From DASUFH01 sp036274645 (GTDB lineage: Bacteria > Acidobacteriota > Terriglobia > 20CM-2-55-15): DNA of 6,008 nucleotides. The stretch spans positions 1 through 6,008 of the forward strand of contig DASUFH010000179.1 of the NCBI GenBank assembly GCA_036274645.1. Direction: 5' to 3'. Made by a program: the position numbers and the translations under genes. Numbering within the stretch: position 1 is the first letter of the stretch; every line of letters starts with the position of its first letter. Under the pieces are notes generated by a model. The model saw nothing but the letters and a program-made list of their open reading frames with translations, did no database searches and was not told the DNA's origin. Shown in pieces: positions 1-5,695 of this stretch.

Positions 1-613
1 TGATCACCGCGCCCAGCCAGTGGAAGAAATTCAGTAGTTCCGGGCCGGCGACGCCGGGAAAGAGATATTTGTTGCCCCCCGAAAATCCCACCACCTCATG
101 GGGAAACACCGGACCCGCAATAATGATCCGATCGTAGTCGAAGACCCGCTTGTTGATCTCGACCGGCACATCCATCGCAAACAGTCCGCTGGACAGTTCG
201 GAGATTTCCACGGCCGGAATCTCACCGATGCGCTCCAGCGCCGCCGGATTGTCCCACTCGTGGTTGAACAAACGGACGCGCGCATAGCGATCTCTCCGCT
301 CTTCTTCCGAGATTTCGAGGCGCCGGCGGATGGCTTCCTCTGTCATTGGAGGATGAGTGCCCAGGGCAATCAGCACATCGAACGCCTCGGTGATCCGTCC
401 GATGTGATCGTGCAGCGTGCGGAATATCGTTCCGATCGGCGCGGTGCGCGTATTGTCCGGAACGATCAGGAGAACCCGTTGCCCCTGGTAGTCCGCCTCC
501 GGGCAGGCGGCGGCAATCAGTGCGGCAACGGCATTGGTCTTAAGCGACTCCCCTTGCGGGGCAACCGCGGATAGCGGCGCCGGACTCGATGAGGATTGCG
601 ATTGATCCTTCAT
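1..613 (-). CDS. LarA-family nickel-pincer racemase/epimerase-like protein (DUF2088), N-terminal 204 residues, cut by window start
   Basis: The frame reads open from an ATG at 613 to the window edge, so the C-terminal part is missing. LarA enzymes racemise 2-hydroxyacids such as lactate in the cytoplasm, using a nickel-pincer nucleotide bound to a lysine. Visible LarA hallmarks are VPDNTR (residues 51-56, substrate-binding Asp/Arg region), ALGTH with H87, and HEVVGFSGGNK with H172 and K182, followed by H198. The H172/K182/H198 spacing equals that of H174/K184/H200 in Lactobacillus plantarum LarA (catalytic His, cofactor-tethering Lys, Ni-binding His), and H87 corresponds to catalytic H108. 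The start is uncertain because no clear Shine-Dalgarno precedes the ATG, but the next in-frame Met is residue 90, inside the domain. No larB, larC or larE cofactor genes are in view. The substrate cannot be assigned: the family includes malate and other hydroxyacid racemases, so 'lactate racemase' would be over-specific. Confidence 0.87.
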   Translation of the reverse strand, partial: MKDQSQSSSSPAPLSAVAPQGESLKTNAVAALIAAACPEADYQGQRVLLIVPDNTRTAPIGTIFRTLHDHIGRITEAFDVLIALGTHPPMTEEAIRRRLEISEEERRDRYARVRLFNHEWDNPAALERIGEIPAVEISELSSGLFAMDVPVEINKRVFDYDRIIIAGPVFPHEVVGFSGGNKYLFPGVAGPELLNFFHWLGAVI

Positions 614-618
614 GCCCA

Positions 619-650
619 ACTATATTCGCGTTACTGCGTTGGTCTGTCAA
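619..650 (-). promoter_or_regulatory. Predicted promoter of the larA-like gene
   Basis: On the minus strand a perfect -35 box TTGACA lies at 650-645. Two -10 choices follow: GAATAT at 627-622 with the preferred 17-bp spacer, or TATAGT at 624-619, a better hexamer but with a 20-bp spacer. Either would place the transcription start within a few bases of the ATG at 613, so the message would have little or no leader. This is read by eye from the sequence. Confidence 0.5.
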
Positions 651-680
651 ACCGTGTCCGCGACTTCGTCCAATGTGTCC

Positions 681-697
681 ATCCAGGCTCCCTGGAT
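681..697. other. Perfect 7-bp inverted repeat with 3-nt loop
   Basis: ATCCAGG-CTC-CCTGGAT forms a perfect 7-bp stem. It lies between the larger hairpin at 704-742 and the larA-like promoter. No T-run follows on either strand, so it is not a standard intrinsic terminator. It could be an operator upstream of the -35 box or a second element of an atypical terminator. Confidence 0.5.
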
Positions 698-703
698 CTG
701 CTG

Positions 704-742
704 TGTAGGGGCGGTCTATGAAGCTGTGAAACCGCCCCTATA
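704..742 (-). terminator. Strong GC-rich hairpin 9 nt after mgtE, possible terminator without U-tract
   Basis: TAGGGGCGGT (706-715) pairs perfectly with ACCGCCCCTA (731-740) across a 15-nt loop. One G-T wobble and one further T-A pair extend the stem to 704-742. It begins 9 nt after the mgtE stop codon on the minus strand, where a terminator or a 3'-end-protecting stem is expected. Reading in the mgtE direction, the hairpin is followed by ACACAGCAG rather than a T-run, so a classical Rho-independent terminator is not supported. A processing or mRNA-stabilising stem, or one copy of a dispersed palindromic repeat, are alternatives. Confidence 0.4.
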
Positions 743-751
743 AGAAAGGGA

Positions 752-2065
752 TCAGAGCAGCGTGCCGCTGAGAGTGATACTGGCGACGGTGAAGTAGATC
801 ACCAGACCGGTGACGTCGACCAGTGTGGCCACGAAAGGCGCGGAAGCGCTGGCGGGATCGAATCCGAGTCTGCGCAGCAGGAAGGGCAGCATGGAGCCGG
901 CCAGGGTTCCGAACAGGACGACGCCAAACAGGCTGCAGCCGACCGTCAGGGCCACGACGGCATAGTGCGGGCCATACGGTTGAATGGCCGCCTGCCAGAG
1001 CAGGATGCGTGTGACGCCGATGATTCCGAGCACGCCTCCCAGCGCGGCGCCGGCCGCAATTTCGCGGCGGACGACCCGCCACCAGTCCCGCAATCGGATT
1101 TCGCCCACGGCCATGGCCCGGATGACCAGTGTGGTGGCCTGCGATCCGGAGTTGCCTCCGCTGCTGATGATCATCGGAATGAACAGCACCAGCAGGACCG
1201 CGCGCGCGATTTCGGCTTCAAAATAGCTCATCGCGGTGGCGGTCAGCATCTCTCCCAGGAACAGGACGGAAAGCCAGCCCGCCCGCTTCCGGATCATCTG
1301 AAGGAGGCTGGTCTGCAGGTAGGGCGCGCCGAGGGCCTCCATACCGCCGACCTTTTGCAGGTCTTCGCTCGCCTCTTCTTCGGCGACATCGACGATGTCG
1401 TCCACGGTAACGATACCGACCATCCGGTTATCGGCGTCCACGACCGGAATGGCGAGCAGATGGTGTTCGGTGAAGAGTTTGACCAGCGCTTCCTGATCGG
1501 TGTCTTCATGAACGGAGATGGGATGGGGATTCATGACGTCCCGGACGGTCTTGCTGCGATCGGCGGCAAACAACTGGCGGATCGTCAGCACACCCAGCAG
1601 CCGCTGACTGCTGTCGAGAACGTACGCGTAATAGATCGTTTCGAGTTGCGGCGCCTGCCGGCGAAGGTACGCGAATGCCTCGTCGGTTGGCATCTCGGGC
1701 CGGAGGCGCGCAAAGCGGGGATTCATCAAGCCGCCGGCTTCGTCTTCGGCGTAGGCGAGCAGCGCGACGACTTCGCGCCGGTTGACATCGTCGAGCATGT
1801 CCAGCAGCCGGCGCCGGTCCTCTTCGGGCCACAACTGGATCAGGTCGGCCGCGTCGTCGGGCGCGAGGACACGCAGCCACAGACGTTGCTGGCCTTCCGG
1901 CAGGCTTTGCAGCAATTCCGCCTGATGAAAGGAGCTGAGGCTGAAGAAGAAGTCATCGACCTCGGCGCGGGGCAGGGACTCAAACGCCGACACGCGTTCT
2001 TCGGGCGTCAGCGTTGGCCATGTGTCGAGTAGTGATGGCGGGGCCGAATTGTCGAAATCTTCCAT
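752..2065 (-). CDS. mgtE: Magnesium transporter MgtE
   Basis: A 437-residue homodimeric inner-membrane Mg2+ channel, close to the 450 residues of Thermus thermophilus MgtE and full length. Order: acidic helical MgtE_N domain (about 18-118, ending in AGGLMNP), first CBS domain (about 118-170), second CBS domain (about 175-228, starting VRDVMNP), a linking plug helix (about 229-255), then five membrane segments (about 264-285, 287-316, 336-358, 367-394, 410-434). The pore signature GGNSGSQ is at 303-309. ATLVDVTG contains D417, equivalent to the Mg2+-selecting D432 of the Thermus protein. In this family the N and CBS domains bind Mg2+ and close the pore when cytosolic Mg2+ is high, so activity is self-gated. 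The ATG at 2065 is preceded by GGAG five bases upstream. It follows the sensor kinase by 83 bp on the same strand and has its own likely promoter. No M-box riboswitch fits in that gap. Confidence 0.97.
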   Translation of the reverse strand: MEDFDNSAPPSLLDTWPTLTPEERVSAFESLPRAEVDDFFFSLSSFHQAELLQSLPEGQQRLWLRVLAPDDAADLIQLWPEEDRRRLLDMLDDVNRREVVALLAYAEDEAGGLMNPRFARLRPEMPTDEAFAYLRRQAPQLETIYYAYVLDSSQRLLGVLTIRQLFAADRSKTVRDVMNPHPISVHEDTDQEALVKLFTEHHLLAIPVVDADNRMVGIVTVDDIVDVAEEEASEDLQKVGGMEALGAPYLQTSLLQMIRKRAGWLSVLFLGEMLTATAMSYFEAEIARAVLLVLFIPMIISSGGNSGSQATTLVIRAMAVGEIRLRDWWRVVRREIAAGAALGGVLGIIGVTRILLWQAAIQPYGPHYAVVALTVGCSLFGVVLFGTLAGSMLPFLLRRLGFDPASASAPFVATLVDVTGLVIYFTVASITLSGTLL

Positions 2066-2069
2066 CCGC

Positions 2070-2096
2070 GCTCCGGAGCAGCGCCCGATCGGGCGC
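2070..2096. promoter_or_regulatory. Two adjacent perfect palindromes in the mgtE leader, one containing the ribosome binding site
   Basis: GCGCCCGATCGGGCGC (2081-2096) is a perfect 16-nt palindrome. One base away lies GCTCCGGAGC (2070-2079), a perfect 10-nt palindrome that includes the GGAG Shine-Dalgarno of mgtE. Both sit between the predicted -10 box and the start codon. As DNA they could be operator half-site pairs. As RNA the first can form a 6-bp GC stem with a GATC loop at the 5' end of the message, and the second could partly hide the ribosome binding site. The function is not known from sequence alone. Confidence 0.5.
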
Positions 2097-2107
2097 GCAA
2101 ACCGACG

Positions 2108-2113
2108 ATTATA
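2108..2113 (-). promoter_or_regulatory. Consensus -10 box for mgtE
   Basis: TATAAT occurs on the minus strand at 2113-2108 within a GC-rich gap, predicting a transcription start near 2101 and a leader of about 36 nt for mgtE. No recognisable -35 hexamer lies 16-18 bp upstream, where the sequence is mostly G and C. The promoter is therefore either activator-dependent or this is a chance match. If real, mgtE can be transcribed separately from the upstream kinase gene. Confidence 0.4.
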
Positions 2114-2148
2114 CGTGCTGCGGCGCCGGTGGCGCGGCGAAACTCGGC

Positions 2149-3888
2149 TTAGTTCCGGATTTCCTGCGGCAGAACAATCGTGAAGGTGGATCCGACGCCG
2201 ATGGTGCTGGTCACCGAAATCGAACCACCCTGACTCTCAATCGCGTGACGGGCAATGGCGAGGCCGAGCCCGGTGCCGCCAGCGGACCGGTCGCGCGATT
2301 TTTCGACGCGATAGAAGCGCTCAAACACGCGGGGCAGATCTTCGGAGGGAATACCAAAGCCGGTGTCGGAGACCGCAATCGCAAATCCCCTGGCGGTCTC
2401 CTGGCACGAAATGCGGATCTCTCCGGCGTTGCGATTGTAGTGAATCGCGTTATCCAGCAGGTTGGCAAACGCGCGGGAGAGGCGCGCCGGATCGGCCAGA
2501 ATGGAGCGTTCGGGGCAGTCGATCTCGACATGAATCCCCCGTGTCGCCAGCAGGTGCCGCCGGGAATCGATCTGACGCGAGATCAGCGCGCGGATATCGA
2601 CCGGCTGTTTCTGCATCGGCAGATCCGCTTCGAGCTGCGCCAGCACGAGCATGTCTTCGACGAGCGCGGAGAGTAACGTGGCGTTGCGCTCGATCGCCGC
2701 GAGGAATTCCCGCAGCGTTTCGCGGTTTTCCGGCGGCGCGGACAGCAATGTTTCCGCGTAGCCGCGAATCGAGGTGAGCGGCGTCTTGAATTCGTGGGAA
2801 ACATTCGCGACGAAGTCCTTGCGGATCGCCTCGAGACGCCGGATCTCCGTCAGATCGTGAAACACCACGACCGCCAGTTCCGCTTCGCCCAGGCGCCGGC
2901 CCACCGGCGCGGAGCGGGCCGACAGGGTCCGGCCCTGATGCGTCGTCCATTCGGTGGCCGCCACTCCTCCAAACTCGAGCGTTTGTCGCACGGCCGCTTC
3001 CAGCGACGGTTGGCGCGTGATTTCGAGTGGAGACTTTCCATCCACTGGCCCCTGGATCTGGAGGGCTTCCCGGAGCCAGCGGTTGGCCAACACCGCGCGC
3101 GCGTTGCGGTCAAATACGATGACGCCCGCGCTCATCGTTTCGACGATCGTGTCGATGCGGTTCTTTTCCTCCACGAGTTCGCCGATCTTCGATCGCAGGC
3201 TGCGGGACATGGCGGACAGCGCCGATCCGATGCGAACCAGGTCCGCGTCGCCGCGAACTTCCGGAATTTCCCGATCCAGATCGCCAACCGCCAGATGACG
3301 CGCCGCCTCGGCCAGCCGGGCGAGCGGGCGGGAGACAAACGCGAGGACGGTATAGCCAAACGCAAGCACCGCCACGAGCGATCCGGTCATGGCGATGGCC
3401 AGCTGCCAGCGCAGGCTGTTGATCAGACCGTCGACGCTCTCCAGTGGTTTGGCCAGACGAACGATGAGATCGCCGTCGCGATGGGCCACGTAGATAAACG
3501 ACATGTGAACCGTCGCGCTGTATCGAATCGCCGCGCCTCGGCCCGTTTCCAGCGCCTGAATCACCTCCGGTCGTTCACGATGATTCTCCACGGCGCGCGT
3601 TTCTTCCGGCGTCAGGCTGGAGTCCCCCAGCACGGTTCCATCGGCGGCGATCAGCGTCACTCGAACACCGAGCAATCGCCCCAGTTCATCCGCCAGGCGG
3701 ATCGGGTCTCCTCGATCCGGATGCGTTCGGATGGTCGCCGCCGCCAGCGCCGCCGCGCCGGCCATCTGCTCTTCGGCCTCCGACTGGACGACGTTTGCCA
3801 CGCCGTGACTGAGGAAGTAGGACAGCAGGATGGTGACTGCCGCGATCGCCAGGGCATTGAGGGCGATCAGACGGGAATGCAGCCGCAA
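2149..3888 (-). CDS. PhoR-like membrane sensor histidine kinase (HAMP-PAS-HisKA-HATPase)
   Basis: A 579-residue inner-membrane sensor kinase. Order: TM1 (about 7-27), an extracytoplasmic PAS-like sensor region (about 28-160, with ADGTVLGDS and ENHRERPE as in Gram-positive-type PhoR), TM2 (about 162-185), HAMP (186-238), cytoplasmic PAS (about 243-347), HisKA with phosphoacceptor H365 in NVSHEFKTP, and HATPase_c with N-box FANLLDNAIHYN (474-485), G1 box DTGFGIP (508-514), F-box FERFYR and G2 box GGTGLGLAIA. All catalytic motifs are intact. The start is TTG at 3888 with GGAG six bases upstream. An ATG start is unlikely because the TTG puts TM1 at the normal distance from the N-terminus. It begins 15 nt after the pit stop codon, so co-transcription with pit is very likely. 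No response regulator gene is adjacent, which is unusual for a PhoR-type kinase. A phosphate-sensing role is inferred from domain order and neighbours; the ligand is not visible in the sequence. Confidence 0.95.
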   Translation of the reverse strand: MRLHSRLIALNALAIAAVTILLSYFLSHGVANVVQSEAEEQMAGAAALAAATIRTHPDRGDPIRLADELGRLLGVRVTLIAADGTVLGDSSLTPEETRAVENHRERPEVIQALETGRGAAIRYSATVHMSFIYVAHRDGDLIVRLAKPLESVDGLINSLRWQLAIAMTGSLVAVLAFGYTVLAFVSRPLARLAEAARHLAVGDLDREIPEVRGDADLVRIGSALSAMSRSLRSKIGELVEEKNRIDTIVETMSAGVIVFDRNARAVLANRWLREALQIQGPVDGKSPLEITRQPSLEAAVRQTLEFGGVAATEWTTHQGRTLSARSAPVGRRLGEAELAVVVFHDLTEIRRLEAIRKDFVANVSHEFKTPLTSIRGYAETLLSAPPENRETLREFLAAIERNATLLSALVEDMLVLAQLEADLPMQKQPVDIRALISRQIDSRRHLLATRGIHVEIDCPERSILADPARLSRAFANLLDNAIHYNRNAGEIRISCQETARGFAIAVSDTGFGIPSEDLPRVFERFYRVEKSRDRSAGGTGLGLAIARHAIESQGGSISVTSTIGVGSTFTIVLPQEIRN

Positions 3889-3903
3889 GACGTTCTCCCG
3901 TTT

Positions 3904-4899
3904 TCAGGCAAGAATTTCATACACCAGGGCGGCAATCAGCGCGGCTGCCGGAATGGTCACGACCCAGGCCCACACGATATTTTTCGTCACACCCCACCGC
4001 ACTGCGGTCAGCCGCCGGGTCGAGCCGACTCCGATAATGGCGCCGGTGATCGTATGCGTTGTACTGACCGGAATCCCATTCATCGCGAGACCGAACAGGC
4101 AGATGGCGGCGGCGCTTTCCGCCGAAAATCCGCCGACGGGCCGCAAGGCGGTGATCCGCTGCCCCATCGTCTTGACGATCCGCCATCCGCCCGTGAGCGT
4201 GCCAAGTCCGATCGCCATGTGGGCAAGGATCACGACCCACATTGGAATGTCGAACGTCGTGATGTAGCCCGACGTAAACAGCACGCCCGCGATGATCCCC
4301 ATCGTCTTTTGCGCGTCGTTGGCGCCGTGTCCCAGGCTATAGGCGGCGGCGGAGGCCAATTGCAGCCGCCGAAACCACCCGTCTACGCGGCGCGGCGTCG
4401 AGTCCCGGACAATCCACATGGTGGCCGCCATGAAGATGAATCCGAGGAGCATTCCGACCACCGGAGAGACCACGATGAAGATCAGCGTTTTGGTCCAACC
4501 CGAGGGAATGATGACGCCCATGCCGGCTTTCGCGATGGCGCTTCCGGCGTACCCACCGATGAGCGCATGGGAAGAGCTGGTCGGGAGGCCCAGATACCAG
4601 GTAATGATGTTCCAGGCAATGGCGCCAATCAGGCCCGCGAAGATCACGGTCTGGTCGACAAGTTTAATGTCGATCATGCCGGTTCCCACGGTTTTGGCCA
4701 CCCCGACTCCGAAACCGAACGCGGCCGCGAAGTTGAAAAAGGCCGCCCAGCAAACCGCCTTGCCAGGCGAAAGCACCCGGGTCGACACGACGGTCGCGAT
4801 GGAGTTGGCGGCGTCATGAAACCCGTTGAGATAGTCGAAAACAAGAGCCGTCGCGATGATGGCCACGGCGAACCAGAACGTCGGCGATGTCAAATCCAC
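3904..4899 (-). CDS. pit: Pit-family inorganic phosphate transporter
   Basis: A 331-residue polytopic inner-membrane protein of the PiT family (PHO4 domain), a low-affinity phosphate importer driven by the ion gradient. In characterised bacterial members the transported species is a neutral metal-phosphate complex such as MgHPO4. The internal repeat typical of the family is clear: the N-terminal half has FDYLNGFHDAANSIA (21-35) and GLPTSSSHALIGG (104-116), and the C-terminal half has LGHGANDAQKTMGII (189-203) and GIPVSTTHTITGAIIG (275-290). About ten hydrophobic segments are visible. It is shorter than E. coli PitA (about 500 residues), matching the compact class that usually pairs with a DUF47 protein. 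The start is GTG at 4899 with AGGA six bases upstream; an ATG 13 bases further upstream is out of frame. It is the first gene of a leftward unit with the sensor kinase and is divergent from the DUF47 gene. Confidence 0.97.
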   Translation of the reverse strand: MDLTSPTFWFAVAIIATALVFDYLNGFHDAANSIATVVSTRVLSPGKAVCWAAFFNFAAAFGFGVGVAKTVGTGMIDIKLVDQTVIFAGLIGAIAWNIITWYLGLPTSSSHALIGGYAGSAIAKAGMGVIIPSGWTKTLIFIVVSPVVGMLLGFIFMAATMWIVRDSTPRRVDGWFRRLQLASAAAYSLGHGANDAQKTMGIIAGVLFTSGYITTFDIPMWVVILAHMAIGLGTLTGGWRIVKTMGQRITALRPVGGFSAESAAAICLFGLAMNGIPVSTTHTITGAIIGVGSTRRLTAVRWGVTKNIVWAWVVTIPAAALIAALVYEILA

Positions 4900-4912
4900 G
4901 CAAAGTCCTCAT

Positions 4913-4925
4913 CCCCTGTCCGGGG
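4913..4925. other. Small GC hairpin in the pit leader
   Basis: CCCC-TGTCC-GGGG forms a 4-bp stem with a 5-nt loop just upstream of the pit ribosome binding site (AGGA near 4906-4909). It lies in the predicted untranslated leader of pit. It is short and could be chance in GC-rich DNA. Confidence 0.25.
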
Positions 4926-4927
4926 CA

Positions 4928-4936
4928 TGTTACAGT
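4928..4936 (+). promoter_or_regulatory. Possible extended -10 promoter for the DUF47 gene
   Basis: TGTTACAGT matches the extended -10 pattern TG-N-TAnnnT on the plus strand. It would start transcription near 4943 and give the DUF47 message a leader of about 48 nt. No -35 box is recognisable upstream, which is tolerated for extended -10 promoters. Only four of six core bases match the consensus. Confidence 0.28.
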
Positions 4937-4970
4937 CTTACGCCGCGCGCGCGAGCCGCGGGCGGGCGTG

Positions 4971-4976
4971 ATTATA
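4971..4976 (-). promoter_or_regulatory. Consensus -10 box for pit and the sensor kinase
   Basis: TATAAT lies on the minus strand at 4976-4971, predicting a start near 4964 and a leader of about 65 nt before the pit GTG. A weak -35 candidate TTCAGG (5001-4996, 3 of 6 matches, 19-bp spacer) lies inside the first codons of the divergent DUF47 gene. The box is only four bases from the DUF47 ribosome binding site, so a protein bound here could affect both genes. Confidence 0.38.
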
Positions 4977-4990
4977 GCCGAGGAGTGATG

Positions 4991-5635
4991 ATGAGCCTGA
5001 ATTCGTTGCTGCGTGTGTTTTTGCCGAAGGACGACAAGTTCCTGCCGTACATTGAGCAAGCCGGGGACAATCTCCTGAAGGCTGCCGGAGTGTATGCTGG
5101 TCTTGCCCGAACGGCTTCGCGCGACGACATGACCCGGGTCCGTGACGAGATCAAGGATCTTGAGCACGTGGGCGATAAACTCACCCATGCCATCTTCGAG
5201 GAACTCAACCGCTCGTTCATCACGCCGTTCGACCGCGAGGATGTGTATTCACTGACGAAGAGCATGGACGACGTGCTCGATCTGATGGACCATGTGTCGG
5301 ACCTGCTTGTTCTTTACCACATCGACCGGATCGATGACGGCATGAGCATGCTGCTTGATGTGACACAACGCGCCGTGGCCGACATCCATAAGAGCGTGCA
5401 TGGCCTGCGCAAGATGAGCTACGACACGCTTCGGGACCAGGTGGTCAGTGTGCACGCGCTGGAAAACGAAGGTGATCGCCTTTACCGTCACTTCGTTGGA
5501 AAGCTGTACCAGGAAGAAACCGATGCGATCCGCCTGATGAAATATAGTTCGATCTACAACGAACTCGAACACACCATCGATCTGTGCGAAGACCTGATGA
5601 ACGTCATTGAGGGAATTGTCCTCAAGCAGGCCTGA
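4991..5635 (+). CDS. DUF47 family PhoU-like protein, Pit accessory/regulator
   Basis: A 214-residue soluble all-alpha protein of the DUF47 / PhoU-like family. Its members usually sit next to pit genes and are thought to control or assist phosphate uptake by Pit. The N-terminal LLRVFLPKDDKF (6-17) and NRSFITPFDREDVY (73-86) are family signatures. Four E/D-xxx-D motifs of the kind that bind metal clusters in PhoU proteins are present: E58-D62, D93-D97, E158-D162 and E193-D197. The length is normal for the family. Two ATG codons stand in tandem at 4988 and 4991; 4991 is preferred because AGGAG (4981-4985) is five bases away, against two for the first. The open frame extends further upstream, but that part lacks family similarity. 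It is transcribed divergently from pit, whereas this pair is commonly found in one operon. Confidence 0.94.
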   Translation: MSLNSLLRVFLPKDDKFLPYIEQAGDNLLKAAGVYAGLARTASRDDMTRVRDEIKDLEHVGDKLTHAIFEELNRSFITPFDREDVYSLTKSMDDVLDLMDHVSDLLVLYHIDRIDDGMSMLLDVTQRAVADIHKSVHGLRKMSYDTLRDQVVSVHALENEGDRLYRHFVGKLYQEETDAIRLMKYSSIYNELEHTIDLCEDLMNVIEGIVLKQA

Positions 5636-5683
5636 TCGGATTCCCCGTCGCGGCTGCCCCATCTTTTCGCGCGCCGACTGCAG

Positions 5684-5689
5684 TAAAAT
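5684..5689 (+). promoter_or_regulatory. -10-like box at leaderless spacing before the RegB-like kinase
   Basis: TAAAAT, five of six matches to TATAAT, occupies exactly positions -12 to -7 relative to the GTG at 5696. Transcription would therefore start at the first base of the start codon. No Shine-Dalgarno is seen before the GTG and no clear -35 box lies upstream. Confidence 0.4.
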
Positions 5690-5695
5690 GACGCG

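Noticed and set aside
98..574. A 158-codon open frame on the plus strand at the left edge
   Set aside because: It lies antisense to the LarA-family gene, whose conserved catalytic motifs prove the minus strand is coding.
965..2032. A 355-codon open frame on the plus strand, antisense to mgtE
   Set aside because: It is a mirror of the mgtE codons with no domain or convincing ribosome binding site; MgtE on the minus strand explains the region fully.
2066..2148. Mg2+ riboswitch (M-box) upstream of mgtE
   Set aside because: The gap is only 83 bp, less than half of what the M-box needs, and no matching structure is seen.
4889..4894. TTGACA on the minus strand as a -35 box for pit
   Set aside because: It lies inside the pit coding sequence (codons 3-4), downstream of the start codon.
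4941..4970. GC-rich, partly self-complementary stretch as a structured RNA
   Set aside because: The alternating CGCG runs allow many short pairings but no single dominant stem. It is more likely low-complexity GC sequence.
2794..4971. A 725-codon open frame on the plus strand, antisense to the sensor kinase and pit
   Set aside because: The encoded sequence is low in hydrophobic residues and rich in Arg, His, Gly, Asp and Gln, as expected from reading GC-rich genes backwards. It has no recognisable domain, and both genes on the opposite strand are intact, well-known families.
4856..4987. Upstream extension of the DUF47 protein by 44 residues
   Set aside because: The frame is open, but the extra residues look like translated non-coding DNA and overlap the start of pit. 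The AGGAG at 4981-4985 points to the start at 4991.
4900..4987. PHO box for PhoB-type control of pit
   Set aside because: Only a single CTGTAACAT-like element is present (near 4927-4935); the required 11-bp direct repeats are absent.
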